From: DASWJZ01 sp963761005
GTDB lineage: Bacteria; Pseudomonadota; Alphaproteobacteria; Rhizobiales; Afifellaceae
Length of the DNA: 64,000 bases
Reading direction: 5' to 3'
NCBI GenBank assembly: GCA_963761005.1
Contig: CAVXFK010000013.1
Coordinates: forward strand, 124,001 to 188,000
The notes below the pieces were generated by a model, which did no database searches, was not told the DNA's origin, and saw nothing but the letters and a program-made list of their open reading frames with translations. The position numbers were made by a program, and so were the translations under genes. Positions 49,741 to 59,366 of the stretch are shown in pieces (within the stretch, counting starts at the first letter, position 1; the number at the start of each line of letters is the position of its first letter).

Positions 49741-49824
49741 CCTTTGTTGCGTGTGAGACCGGCGGAGCCCTCCACCGCCGGTCTCCTTCTTCTCGCGCGG
49801 AGCGCGCCATTTCGGGACGAGTGA

Positions 49825-51483
49825 ATGCTGCGTGCCCCAATAGCCGCCTTGACCGCAGGCGCCGTCGTCGCCTCCACGGTGTCTGCGGTCGGGCACCTTG
49901 GCACGCCGCTCAAGAACCCGACCGCCTTCATCCCTCCGCAGTGCTACACGAAGACCACCGACGCTTCCGGCGGCGTCCACAATCCCTGCTTCACCTGCCA
50001 CGTGCGCGGCCGCGAGCCGAACGCGATCAACGATCAGGACCTGCAGCTCTCCTACGCCTTCCCTGCCCCGGCGCTGACCAACCCGTGGACTAATCTCTTC
50101 GAGGACCGCGGCAGGCGGATCGTAGAGATCAGCGACGCTGACATTCTCGCCTATGTGCGCGGCAGCAACTACATCGAGCCGGACGGCTCGATCCGGCTTG
50201 CTGCCAAGCTGATGGAGCCGCCGCCCGGCTGGGACGTGAACGGCAACGGCCGGTGGGACGGCTACCGGCCCGACGCCTTCTTCCGCTTCGATTCCGAAGG
50301 CTATGACCTCGCTCCCGACGGAAAGCGCACTGGCTGGCGTGCCTTCGCCTATACGCCCCTCCCCGGCAGCTTCTCGCCCGCAAGCGGCTCGACCGACGAT
50401 GTTCTGATCCGCCTGCCGGAGCCTTACCGCGAGGACAAGGACGGTAAGGTCGACTGGGCGACCTATGCGGTGAACCTCGCGATCGTCGAAGCGCTGATCT
50501 CCCGCCACGATGTTGCAATCGATCGCGTCGACGAGGCCCGCCTCGGCGTCGACCTCGACAAGAACGGCGCGCTCGGAATTGCCGATCACGTCGCGTTCGA
50601 CTGGGCGCCGCTTGAGGGTCGCGACATGTCCTATGTCGGCATGGCGAAAGAGCTGCAGGCGACGCGTAACGCGCCGATCGCCGCCGGCCTCTATCCGCTC
50701 GGCACCGAGTTCGTCCACACCGTGCGCTACGTCGACGTCGACGATTCAAGCGGCGAGCCGCGGCTCGCGGCACGACTGAAAGAGCTCCGCTACATGAAGA
50801 AGACGGTCTGGCAGACCTATTCAGACCTTGAGGACTCAGCGCTTGAGGACGTGAAGGAGGATCACGACTTCCCCGACCGCGTTCCGATCTTCGACGGCAA
50901 TGCCGAGACCGGCATCGCGAACGGTGCCGGCTGGCGGCTGCAGGCCTTCATCGAGGACGCCGAGGGCGCGCTGCGCCCACAGAGTTTTGAGGAGACGGTC
51001 TTCTGCGTCGGCTGCCACGGCGGCATCGGCGCGACCGACGACTCGACCTTCGCCTTCCCGCGCAAGCTCGCAGCTGCGACTGCGCCCGCCCGCGGCTGGT
51101 TCCACTGGTCGCAGCGTCCCTTGCGCGGCGTGCCCGACCCACTTCGCGCCGACGGCTCCGGCGAATACGCGCACTACCTCGCGGAGAACGGCGCCGGCGA
51201 CGAGTTCCGCAGCAACCTCGATGTCATTCGCACGTTCTTCGATGCCGACGGTGCGCACGATGCGGATGCCTTCGCGCGGCTTCGCGGCGACGTCGCAGCG
51301 CTCCTTTATCCGTCGCGCCGGCGTGCGCTCGAATTGGACAAGGCCTATCGAACCATCGTGCTCGACCAGGATTTCATCCACGGCCGCGACGCGAATCCGC
51401 GACCCGTGGAGACCATCGAACGCGAGGTCGAGCAGGATCAGCCGACCGGAATTAAGACGCCGCTCGGCCCGCGATGGCGCTAG
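49825..51483 (+). CDS. Secreted protein with two CxxCH haem-binding motifs
   Basis: The 552-residue protein has a weak signal peptide (APIAALTAGAVVASTVSA). Two haem c motifs are far apart: CFTCH (Cys55, His59) and CVGCH (Cys394, His398). Between them are acidic EF-like loops, DVNGNGRWDGY and DLDKNGALGIAD. I do not recognise a named family. The layout suggests a periplasmic dihaem redox protein that may also bind calcium. It is in tandem with the PhoX-like gene, with a shared message likely. Confidence 0.75.
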   Translation: MLRAPIAALTAGAVVASTVSAVGHLGTPLKNPTAFIPPQCYTKTTDASGGVHNPCFTCHVRGREPNAINDQDLQLSYAFPAPALTNPWTNLFEDRGRRIVEISDADILAYVRGSNYIEPDGSIRLAAKLMEPPPGWDVNGNGRWDGYRPDAFFRFDSEGYDLAPDGKRTGWRAFAYTPLPGSFSPASGSTDDVLIRLPEPYREDKDGKVDWATYAVNLAIVEALISRHDVAIDRVDEARLGVDLDKNGALGIADHVAFDWAPLEGRDMSYVGMAKELQATRNAPIAAGLYPLGTEFVHTVRYVDVDDSSGEPRLAARLKELRYMKKTVWQTYSDLEDSALEDVKEDHDFPDRVPIFDGNAETGIANGAGWRLQAFIEDAEGALRPQSFEETVFCVGCHGGIGATDDSTFAFPRKLAAATAPARGWFHWSQRPLRGVPDPLRADGSGEYAHYLAENGAGDEFRSNLDVIRTFFDADGAHDADAFARLRGDVAALLYPSRRRALELDKAYRTIVLDQDFIHGRDANPRPVETIEREVEQDQPTGIKTPLGPRWR

Positions 51484-52063
51484 CGAAAATCCGCGCGGCC
51501 ATGATCGTCACCTTTCATCCACCGTCGGCGGAATTCGTGATTTGACCCTCGCGCGTGAAGTCTTAGATTTAAGGGGCAAGGCGCAAACACGGGAGGTCTA
51601 AAAAAATGAAACCTCCGAAGAGTCCTCGGCCGGTCCGCTGAGCGATCGGCGCGACTGGCAATCCTGAAAATCGAAGATCGGAAGGACGAGATCGTCGTGG
51701 CGCGACTGCAGCGCGCGTCGAAGATCGTTCGCCGATGCTGAAGCAAAGCAAGAGGGTTCAATTCGACTTCTTGATGGGGCCAGAACGCACCGGCCTCCTT
51801 GAAATGGTGGGAGTCCGACAAAAGAACCCAAGCAACCGAGGCGGCATGCCCGCGCGTCGTAGCGTTTGCGCTCCGTGCCGGCACGCCGCCTCAGGTTCTT
51901 CTAGGCTCACCCAAGTGTTTGCGTAACACGCTGTTTCCGCCTATCTCCAGACGAGCGGCGCAAGTTCCCGAGCCTCTGCCGCCCGCGCAAATCCGCCGCA
52001 AATTCAAGGCTCTTGGCCACCTCCCGCCGGGTTGGCAGGATGTTTAACGATTCGTGACTGAAT
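51484..52063 (+). other. 580-base gap with degenerate coding-like fragments
   Basis: No intact gene is visible. A GGGAGG ribosome site precedes ATG at 51606, which opens only an 11-codon frame (MKPPKSPRPVR, stop at 51641). Coding-looking stretches follow in different frames: ILKIEDRKDEIVVARLQ (from 51661) and KRVQFDFLMGPERTGLLEMV (from about 51744). It may be a decayed or badly sequenced small gene. The last 100 bases should contain the parE promoter. Confidence 0.35.
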
Positions 52064-54110
52064 ATGGCTCGCATGGACCGCGCTGACGATCTCTTCGCAA
52101 ACGACGCCGGCACGCCGGCGTCCGGAAATTCGCGCGCGCGGAGCGCCCGCGGCCGCGCCACGAACGGCAATCAGAGCTACACCGCCGCCGACATCGAGGT
52201 CTTGGAGGGGCTCGAGCCCGTCCGCCGCCGACCAGGAATGTATATCGGCGGCACCGACGAGAAGGCGATGCATCACCTCTTCTCCGAGGTGATGGACAAT
52301 TCCATGGACGAGGCCGTTGCCGGCCACGCCGACTGGATCGAGGTCGAGCTCGACAAGGACGGCTTCCTCACCGTCACCGACAACGGCCGCGGCATCCCGA
52401 TCGACCCGCACCCGAAGTTCAAGGACAAGTCGGCGCTCGAGGTCATCATGACGACGCTGCACGCCGGCGGGAAATTCGATTCCAAGGTCTACGAGACCTC
52501 GGGCGGCCTGCACGGCGTCGGCGTATCGGTGGTGAACGCGCTCTCCGATCATCTCGAGGTCGAAGTCGCCCGCGACAGGAAGCTCTATCGCCAGACGTTT
52601 GCGCGCGGGAAGCCCATCTCGAAGCTGAAACCCGCAGGCGACGTGCACAACCGCCGCGGCACGCGCATCCGCTTCCATCCCGATCCGCAAATCTTCGGCG
52701 CCAAGGCAGCCTTTGACCCCGACCGCCTCTTCCGAATGGCGCGCTCCAAGGCCTACCTCTTCGGCGGCGTCGAGATCCGTTGGTCCTGCGCCAAAAGCCT
52801 GATCCCGCCGAAGAGCGAGACGCCGGAGAAGGCGAGCTTCCATTTCCCCGGCGGGCTGAAGGATTATCTCGCAGAGCAGCTTGCGGGCGAGACGCTGGTC
52901 GGCGGCGAGATTTTTGCCGGCAAGACCGACAAGCAGGGCGGCCACGGCTCCGCCGAATGGGCGATCGCCTGGTTCGCGAATGACGGCTTCTGCCGCTCCT
53001 ACTGCAACACCATCCCGACCGCAGAGGGCGGCACGCACGAATCCGGCCTCAGGAGCGTGCTTCTCCGCGGCTTCAAGTCATACGCTGAGCTGTCCGGCAA
53101 CAAGCGCGCCGCGGTCATCACCTCGGACGACATCATGACCTCATGCGGGGCGATGCTCTCCGTCTTCCTGCGCGAGCCGGAATTCGTCGGCCAGACCAAG
53201 GACCGGCTGGCGAGCGTCGAGGCGATCCGCATCGTTGAGAATGCCGTCCGCGACGCCTTCGACCACTGGCTCGCGGCTTCGCCGAACCAGGCGAACCAGC
53301 TCCTCGAATGGGTGATCGATCGCGCCGAAGAACGGCTCCGCCGTCGCCGCGAGAAGGAGATCGCGCGCAAGACCGCGACCAGAAAGCTCCGCCTCCCCGG
53401 CAAGCTCGCGGATTGCTCCTCCGCCTCTAAAGAGGACACCGAGCTCTTCATCGTGGAAGGCGATTCCGCCGGCGGCTCCGCCAAGCAGGCGCGAGACCGC
53501 AAGACGCAAGCGATCCTGCCGCTGCGCGGAAAAATCCTGAACGTCGCCAGCGCCGGCCGCGAGAAGCTCGAACTCGAACCAACAGCTTTCCGATCTCCTG
53601 CAGGCGCTCGGCGTCGGTACCGGCGCGCGCTACCGCGAGGAGGACCTCCGCTACGGCAAGGTCATCGTGATGACGGACGCCGACGTCGACGGCGCGCACA
53701 TCGCCTCGCTCCTCATTACCTTCTTCTATCGCGAGCTGCCGAAGCTCATCGAGGAAGGCCACCTCTATCTCGCCGTCCCGCCCCTCTTCCGTCTGGCGCA
53801 CGGCCCGAAGGTTTTCTACGCCCGCGACGAGAAGCACCGGGATGAGCTGCTTTCGACCGAGTTCGCCGGACGCGGTAAAGTCGAGACCAGCCGTTTCAAG
53901 GGGCTCGGCGAGATGCCGATGCAGCAGCTCCGCGACACGACGATGGACCCATCGAAGCGCACGCTGCTCAAGGTCGGCATCGTCGGCGACGGCGAGATCA
54001 AGCTGACGCAGACGATGGTTCAGCGGCTGATGGGGAACAAGCCCGAGGAGCGCTTCGCATTCATTCAGGAACGCGCGGAGTTCGCACCGGAAGAGTTGAT
54101 CGACGTTTAG
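52064..54110 (+). CDS. parE: DNA topoisomerase IV subunit B (one-base frameshift)
   Basis: The ATPase subunit of topoisomerase IV, about 681 residues after repair, separates linked daughter chromosomes. The GHKL domain has EVMDNSMDEAVAG, DNGRGIPID and GGLHGVGVSVVNAL. The Toprim domain has FIVEGDSAGGSAKQARDR and IVMTDADVDGAHI. One extra base in the stretch 53570-53580 breaks the frame; removing it gives REKLELNQQLSDLLQALGVG. SxAxxARDRKTQAILPLRGK distinguishes the ParE/GyrB family; the QALGVGTGA...KGLGEMP spacing and lack of a GyrB insertion favour ParE. Confidence 0.92.
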
Positions 54111-54167
54111 ACTCCGGCGAAGAGCCCGATCACCGGCTGCTTCGCACGCATCGTCAACCCGCAAGAA

Positions 54168-54194
54168 AAGCGCCCGGGACAGGCCCGGGCGCTT
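54168..54194 (-). terminator. Terminator shared by parE and the outer-membrane protein gene
   Basis: AAGCGCCCGGG and CCCGGGCGCTT form a strong stem. On the minus strand TTTTCTTG follows, so it works best for the outer-membrane protein gene; on the plus strand it lies 58 bases after parE. Confidence 0.75.
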
Positions 54195-54217
54195 CGAATT
54201 CCCCTACGACTCGCGGC

Positions 54218-54960
54218 TCACCACTTCCACCTTACGCGAGCCCGCGCGATCACGAAGTTGTTGTGGAAGTCCGCGGAGATCGTCGGAGTAGCGGCTGGGG
54301 GAGTTCTTGTTCAGGGAAACCGAATTGTCGCCGAGGTCGACGTAAAGCGCTTCGGCGCCGATGATCAGGTTGTTGGTGGCGGCATATTCGGCCCCGCCGC
54401 CAATTGTCCATCCGGCTTCGACGTTGTCTTCGGATCCGGCCCACGTTCCGCCAAGACCGAGGACCGCAGTCGACCCGCTGGTCAGGCTGGCCTTGTTCTG
54501 GACCTCGCCGAAAGCAAGACCGCCGGTGGCGTAGAAGAGCGCCCGGTTGGCGGCGATCCCGGCCCTTGCACGAAGGGTGGCGAGCCAATCCAGATCCGTC
54601 GATGCGCTGATGGTGGTGGTGCCGGAGAAGGTGGAGGACTTCGATCCGCTGCCATTGATGTCACTGAAATCGATGTCGCCCTCGATGCCCAGCACCCACA
54701 TATTGTGCTGCCAATCGGCGCCGAGCAGGCCGCCACCAACAAAGCCCTCGGTGCCAAGCGAGAGCGAGCTCGGGCAATCGCCAGACGAGGCGGGCGCGCA
54801 AGCCGGCGTGTAGTTGAAGCCGACGCTGTCGTCGACACCCCATCCGTAGCCGGCGTTCCCACCGACGTAGAACTCCTGTCCAGTCGAAGGCAGGGCTTTG
54901 CGCAAGGGCAGGAGCCGAAAACAAAAGCGCTACGACCGCCGCAGCCGCAACACGAAGCAT
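54218..54960 (-). CDS. Outer-membrane beta-barrel protein, Omp25/31-like (two one-base frameshifts)
   Basis: About 246 residues after repair. The signal peptide (MLRVAAAAVVALLFSAPALA) is in one frame and the barrel in another. One extra base near 54867-54872 separates them, and removal gives AFDWTGFYVGGNAGYGWG, the usual opening of the family. Barrel strands include LGADWQHNMWVLGIEGDIDF and AGWTIGGGAEYAATNNLIIG. A second extra base near 54272-54280 hides the natural end DFHNNFVIARARVRWKW. The gene ends at the shared hairpin. Confidence 0.85.
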
Positions 54961-55158
54961 GGTGACCCCCAAAGCATTAAGTCGGCTGACCATACGTTCA
55001 GCTATGACTGGCGGCTGTAGTTTTTCTGCCACTTAAGAAAGAAGTTGGATGCCTTTCACGGCACCCGGGAAAAAACGTCAACAAGGCGGGAAAACTCCTG
55101 CAAAAAAGCGCGAAGAAGAAGCAAGAACTGTCCGACTGGATTCTTGCGTGGTCCAAAC

Positions 55159-55182
55159 AAAAAGCCCGGCTCGCGCCGGGCT
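55159..55182 (-). terminator. Intrinsic terminator of the second outer-membrane protein gene
   Basis: On the minus strand AGCCCGGC, CGCGA-type loop and GCCGGGCT are followed by TTTTTG, 25 bases after the stop codon. Confidence 0.85.
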
Positions 55183-55207
55183 CTTGGCCAGATTGGATGT
55201 CTCGGTG

Positions 55208-55750
55208 CTAGCCGCCGAACAGGCTGTTGAACTTCACGTTCACGCGGCCACGAACGACATCCAAGTCATCGCTGCCAAAATCGTAATGCAAGTACTCGAC
55301 GCCTACGCTGATATTGTCGGTGAGCGCGTATTCGCCGCCACCACCGGCCACCCAGCCCGTGCCGTTGTTGCTGGCATCGCGGAAGGCAGCGCCGCCGGTG
55401 CCGTAGACGAGGAAGCGGTCGAGCGCGAAGCCGCCGCGGAGCCGCGCCGTGCCAACGGCGTTGGTGTTGCCCCAGTCGACGAAGCTGCCGTCACCCTCCG
55501 CACCGAGCACGAAGCTGTTCCACTGCATGTTGACGCCGATCTGGCCGCCGATGACGAAGCCGTCGGCGATTTGGCCATTGCCGGCACCCCAGCCGCCGTG
55601 ACCGCCGAAGTAGAAGCCAGACCAGTTGTAGGCGATCGGGACCGGCGACATCATCGGTGCCGCCGAGTGCATGGGCGGTGGGAGATCAGCCGCCGCTGCA
55701 ATGCCAGTCAGAAGGGCAAGAGCAGAAGCGGAAACGAGAAGACGCAGCAT
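55208..55750 (-). CDS. Outer-membrane beta-barrel protein, Omp25/31-like
   Basis: The 180-residue protein has a signal peptide (MLRLLVSASALALLTGIAAA followed by ADLPPP), the opening YNWSGFYFGGHGGWGAG and regular amphipathic strands, ending LDVVRGRVNVKFNSLFGG. It is a short member of the porin-like Omp25/31 group. Intact frame, with its own terminator. A separate but related gene lies 247 bases downstream, probably from an old duplication. Confidence 0.9.
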   Translation of the reverse strand: MLRLLVSASALALLTGIAAAADLPPPMHSAAPMMSPVPIAYNWSGFYFGGHGGWGAGNGQIADGFVIGGQIGVNMQWNSFVLGAEGDGSFVDWGNTNAVGTARLRGGFALDRFLVYGTGGAAFRDASNNGTGWVAGGGGEYALTDNISVGVEYLHYDFGSDDLDVVRGRVNVKFNSLFGG

Positions 55751-56072
55751 GGGAGGGCCTCGCTAACCATGGGTTGTCCGACGTTCATACCCTGAAGGCC
55801 GCGCCGTGGCTGTCGCCAAACGGCAACGCTGCAGCCGGATTCCGATACGCGTAACTCTTTGCCGGATAAGGTGATTTTCGCCCTAGATGTGGCGCAAGAA
55901 TGGCTGGGTCATGGCGGATTCGAGGCAGCTGTGCAAAGAACGAAGCTGGTTGCAGAGCGTTGAGACAAAGGCGGGAGCGGATCGCGGCTTTCGGACATCG
56001 AAGCTGAATTGAATCGGGCTGCGTGCAGCGCCGAAATCACCTGAAATCCCTGAAACTTATCGCCTCCGCGCC

Positions 56073-56102
56073 TTGACTCCCGGGCGTTCCTCCCCATATT
56101 GC
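56073..56102 (+). promoter_or_regulatory. Sigma-70-type promoter of the DEAD-box helicase gene
   Basis: TTGACT (56073-56078) with TATTGC (56097-56102) at 18 bases, ahead of the helicase start. The rest of the gap from 55751 shows no convincing gene and should hold the minus-strand promoter of the outer-membrane protein gene. Confidence 0.5.
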
Positions 56103-56160
56103 GCTGCAATGTGACCCGCCGCCTGCGATGATTCATTCCGCGCGCGGCCCGAAAATCCGG

Positions 56161-57621
56161 ATGAGCTTCGATACACTTGGACTAAGCGACAAGGTCGTCT
56201 CGGCCGTTAAGGCCACGGGCTACACCACTCCCACCCCGATCCAAAAGCAGGCGATCCCGCACGTTCTTGAACGGCGCGATGTGCTCGGCTTGGCGCAGAC
56301 CGGCACCGGCAAGACGGCAGGCTTCGTGCTGCCGATGCTGACGCTTCTGGAGCATGGCCGCGCTCGCGCCCGCATGCCGCGCACGCTGATTCTCGAGCCG
56401 ACGCGCGAGCTCGCCAGTCAGGTGCAGGACAGCTTTGGCCGCTACGGCGTAAATCATAAGCTGAACCTCGCCCTTCTGATCGGCGGCGTCTCCTTCGACG
56501 AACAGGACAAGATCATCACCCGCGGCGCCGACGTTCTTATCGCGACGCCCGGCCGGTTGCTCGACCACTTCGAGCGCGGGCGGTTGCTACTGAGCGGTGT
56601 CGAGATCCTTGTCATCGACGAGGCCGATCGCATGCTCGACATGGGCTTCATTCCGGACATCGAGCGGATCGTAAAACTCCTTCCCTTCACGCGGCAGACG
56701 CTCTTCTTCTCCGCCACCATGCCGCCGGAGATCACGCGGCTCGTCGACAAGTTCCTCCACAATCCGGTGCGCGTCGAGGTATCGAAGCCGGCTTCGGTGG
56801 TCGAGACGATCACGCAGAAGCTCGTGCCCTCCGGCTCCACGCCACACGACAAGCGCGCCACGCTCCGCCGGCTGATCAACGAGGCGAGCGACCTCACCAA
56901 CGCGATCATTTTCTGCAATCGCAAGCGCGACGTGGCGACGCTCCACCGCTCGCTGGAGCGCCACGGCTATTCAGTCGGCGCGCTGCACGGCGACATGGAT
57001 CAGCACTCCCGCCTCGCCACGCTCGACAGCTTCCGCGACAACAAGATCACGCTCCTGGTCGCGAGTGACGTCGCCGCGCGCGGCCTCGACATCCCGGCCG
57101 TCAGCCACATCTTCAATTTCGACGTGCCGACGCACTCCGAAGATTATGTGCACCGCATCGGGCGCACCGGCCGTGCCGGCCGTGCCGGCGCCGCCTTCAC
57201 GATCGTGACGAGGCCCGAGGCGAAGTACATCCAGTCGATCGAGAAGCTTATCGGCAAGCCGATCGAGTGGGCTGCGAAGCCTGAGGCGCTCGAAGCTCCG
57301 TCAGCCGATGCAGAGGAGCGCGCGCCGCGCGACCGCGGCCATCCCAAACGCGAGGGCCGCAGCCGCGGTGGGCGCCGAGGCGAGCGTGGCAACCGCGAGC
57401 GCGGTCGCGAGACCGCGGGGCGTGAGCGCCATGAGAAAAGCGCATCGCATCACGACAACGCCCCCGTCCGCCAGGGCGTCGAGAAGAAGCCGCGACACAA
57501 GAATCACGACGCCGAGGAAAGCGGTACGGCCGTGGGCTTTTCCGACCACGTCCCGGCCTTCCTGCTTCGTCCGGTGAAGCTCCGCGACGACTCCGAGGCG
57601 CTTGAAGAGGCGCAGGCCTGA
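56161..57621 (+). CDS. DEAD-box ATP-dependent RNA helicase, RhlE-like
   Basis: The 486-residue protein has every helicase motif in order: Q motif TPTPIQKQAIP, Walker A AQTGTGKT, PTRELA, TPGR, VIDEADRMLDMGF, SAT, then ARGLDIP and HRIGRTGRAGR. A basic, Arg/Gly-rich tail of about 110 residues (EGRSRGGRRGERGNRERGR) should bind RNA. The start MSFDTLGLS at 56161 fits the family; an upstream ATG at 56128 would add 11 residues. The stop overlaps the next gene. Confidence 0.93.
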   Translation: MSFDTLGLSDKVVSAVKATGYTTPTPIQKQAIPHVLERRDVLGLAQTGTGKTAGFVLPMLTLLEHGRARARMPRTLILEPTRELASQVQDSFGRYGVNHKLNLALLIGGVSFDEQDKIITRGADVLIATPGRLLDHFERGRLLLSGVEILVIDEADRMLDMGFIPDIERIVKLLPFTRQTLFFSATMPPEITRLVDKFLHNPVRVEVSKPASVVETITQKLVPSGSTPHDKRATLRRLINEASDLTNAIIFCNRKRDVATLHRSLERHGYSVGALHGDMDQHSRLATLDSFRDNKITLLVASDVAARGLDIPAVSHIFNFDVPTHSEDYVHRIGRTGRAGRAGAAFTIVTRPEAKYIQSIEKLIGKPIEWAAKPEALEAPSADAEERAPRDRGHPKREGRSRGGRRGERGNRERGRETAGRERHEKSASHHDNAPVRQGVEKKPRHKNHDAEESGTAVGFSDHVPAFLLRPVKLRDDSEALEEAQA

Positions 57622-58460
57622 CCGCCCTCGACTACGAGGCGGAATACGACAATCGCAGCCGGGTGCCGGAGCACCCGGAGATCATCGCGGGCTGGGAACG
57701 CGACGCCGCCTCATACCGTGTTGCGCGCCGCGACCGTTCCGAGTTCGGCCTTCGCTACGGAAACCATCCGCGCCAGACAATCGATCTCTTCCTGCCCGAC
57801 GTGCCGGAGCCGGAGCGCCCGCTCATCGTCTTCATTCACGGCGGCTACTGGCGCACCTGGGAGCCCACCCTCTTCAGCCACTTCGCCGCGGGTGTGAACA
57901 ACCGCGGCTACGCGGTCGCCCTCCCCGGCTATCGACTTTGTCCGGAAGTGACGGTCGCCGAGATCGTCGACGATGTCCGCGCCGCGATCCTTCACCTTAA
58001 TCGACGCTGCGCTTCGCCCTTCGTCGCAGCCGGGCACTCCGCCGGCGGGCATCTGGCGGCGGCGCTGGTCGCGACGGATTGGGCCGCGCGCGGCGCGTCC
58101 AATAATTGTCTTCGCAACGGCCTCGCGATCTCCGGGCTCTTCGACCTGGCGCCGCTCGTCGAAACATCGATCAACGCCGATCTCCGCCTCGATGCGGACG
58201 CCGCGAAGGCGGTGAGCCCGGCCTTCTGGCCGGTGCCCACGGACGTCACCTTCGATGCCTGGGTCGGCGCCACGGAATCCTCCGAGTATCTCCGCCAGAG
58301 CCGGCTCTTGGCGGAGCGCTGGTCGGCGGCGGGCGCGAGCGCGGCCGTCGAGATCATCCCCGGCGCCAACCATTTCACGGCACCGATGCCGCTCGCCGAT
58401 TCGGAAAGCCCGATGGTCGCGGCCCTAGCGAAGCTCGCGGAGACGGCAGCGCGCAGCTGA
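57618..58460 (+). CDS. Alpha/beta hydrolase (arylformamidase-like) with apparent CTG start
   Basis: About 280 residues. The fold is clear: oxyanion motif IHGGYWRTWEP, nucleophile elbow AAGHSAGGHLAAAL and C-terminal His in PGANHFTAPM. The family N-terminus TALDYEAEYDNRSRVPEHPEI is intact, but the codon before it is CTG (57618), overlapping the helicase stop as CTGA where ATGA would be expected. A GTG at 57663 would cut off 15 well-formed residues. The enzyme may be a kynurenine formamidase-type esterase; substrate unproven. Confidence 0.85.
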   Translation: MTALDYEAEYDNRSRVPEHPEIIAGWERDAASYRVARRDRSEFGLRYGNHPRQTIDLFLPDVPEPERPLIVFIHGGYWRTWEPTLFSHFAAGVNNRGYAVALPGYRLCPEVTVAEIVDDVRAAILHLNRRCASPFVAAGHSAGGHLAAALVATDWAARGASNNCLRNGLAISGLFDLAPLVETSINADLRLDADAAKAVSPAFWPVPTDVTFDAWVGATESSEYLRQSRLLAERWSAAGASAAVEIIPGANHFTAPMPLADSESPMVAALAKLAETAARS

Positions 58461-58554
58461 CCAGCCCCGCCGTTTTGAGCAGCCGACCCGCCGGCCGTCG
58501 GGCGCAAAGGCTTGATTAAGCCAGCCCCGTTCCATAGGTTCCGGCGCACTTTCC

Positions 58555-58629
58555 GAGCGCTTAGCTCAGCGGTAGAGCAACTGACTTTTAATCAGTAGGT
58601 CGTGGGTTCGATCCCCACAGCGCTCACCA
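58555..58629 (+). tRNA. tRNA-Lys (TTT)
   Basis: Acceptor GAGCGCT/AGCGCTC, D-arm GCTCAGCGGTAGAGC, anticodon arm CTGA-CTTTTAA-TCAG (anticodon TTT) and T-arm GTGGGTTCGATCCCCAC fold well. CCA is encoded. Length 75. No integrase or repeated 3' end was seen beside it. Confidence 0.95.
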
Positions 58630-58743
58630 AGAGAACAAGACTGGAAGCGCATTTCGACGAGCAGCAAAACACAGCTGTCGAGAAAGCGCTCTTCTCAGTG
58701 GGGCTCCTCTCCCTCAACGCCCGCCACTTTGTCCTGGCGGTAG

Positions 58744-58771
58744 AAAAAGAGTCCGGCCGACGAGGCCGGAC
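58744..58771 (-). terminator. Intrinsic terminator, minus strand, with no clear gene
   Basis: GTCCGGCC and GGCCGGAC pair around a five-base loop. On the minus strand TCTTTTTC follows, so it should end a transcript coming from about 58772-59330, where no firm gene is seen. Confidence 0.7.
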
Positions 58772-59366
58772 AGGCACTGAGGGGTTAAAGTGGACGCGGA
58801 CAATCGCGTGAAGCGGATCACGATCCGTCGCCGCGCCTCATTATCGGAAACAAAGGCGAATGTGGGGACTGCCTCATTCCCGGCCCTTCCCAGCGAATTC
58901 CGCCCTCCTCAAATTTCCGGAACCATCGATGGGAACGGCACCTGCAATGGTCGCATCGATTGGTGAAGCAGACCTTACCACCGCTGCGGGAACTACGGAC
59001 TCGGAATGGCTGGATCGGGCCAAGAGGGGGACTCCCACGCGGCCGGCGATGCGCTTCGCGGCCGTTTCGATGCGTTCGTCGAGATCGTAGAGGGCCGCCC
59101 TTGCAGTCCGGCGGGGGGAAACGCTGCTGACCAAAGGACGAATGGCGCCGCAGGACGAACTCCCGTGCCCTTTGTTTGTTTCAACTCCGGGGAAGGGGAT
59201 GGGTCCCGCGGGCGCCAGCAATGATTTCATTGTGCCGCGGGATGGTTAACAGAGCGTAGACGGCGCCGCAGCCCTGCCCTCGCAAGCGCGCATCGCTTGT
59301 CCAGCGCCGGCATTTGCCGCTAATCCATCAGCAAAGCCGACAAGATCTCGGGGTGGGAGCGCGGGC
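58772..59366 (-). other. Gap of about 600 bases with a weak minus-strand open frame
   Basis: An open frame at 58874-59230 (minus, 118 codons) contains a coding-looking part, ARAALYDLDERIETAAKRIA (59070-59130 area), with G/C-rich third positions; its ends look random. With the terminator at 58744 it may be a small gene broken by indels. The plus-strand half next to 59367 should hold the aldehyde dehydrogenase promoter. Confidence 0.25.

Noticed and set aside
47977..50718. A 913-codon minus-strand open frame opposite the PhoX-like and CxxCH genes
   Set aside because: It is the antisense of two clear genes, and its Arg/Asp/Val/His-rich composition is typical of mirrored high-GC coding sequence.
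58555..58629. tRNA-Lys as an integration site
   Set aside because: No integrase, no repeat of the tRNA 3' end downstream and no change in gene content were seen.
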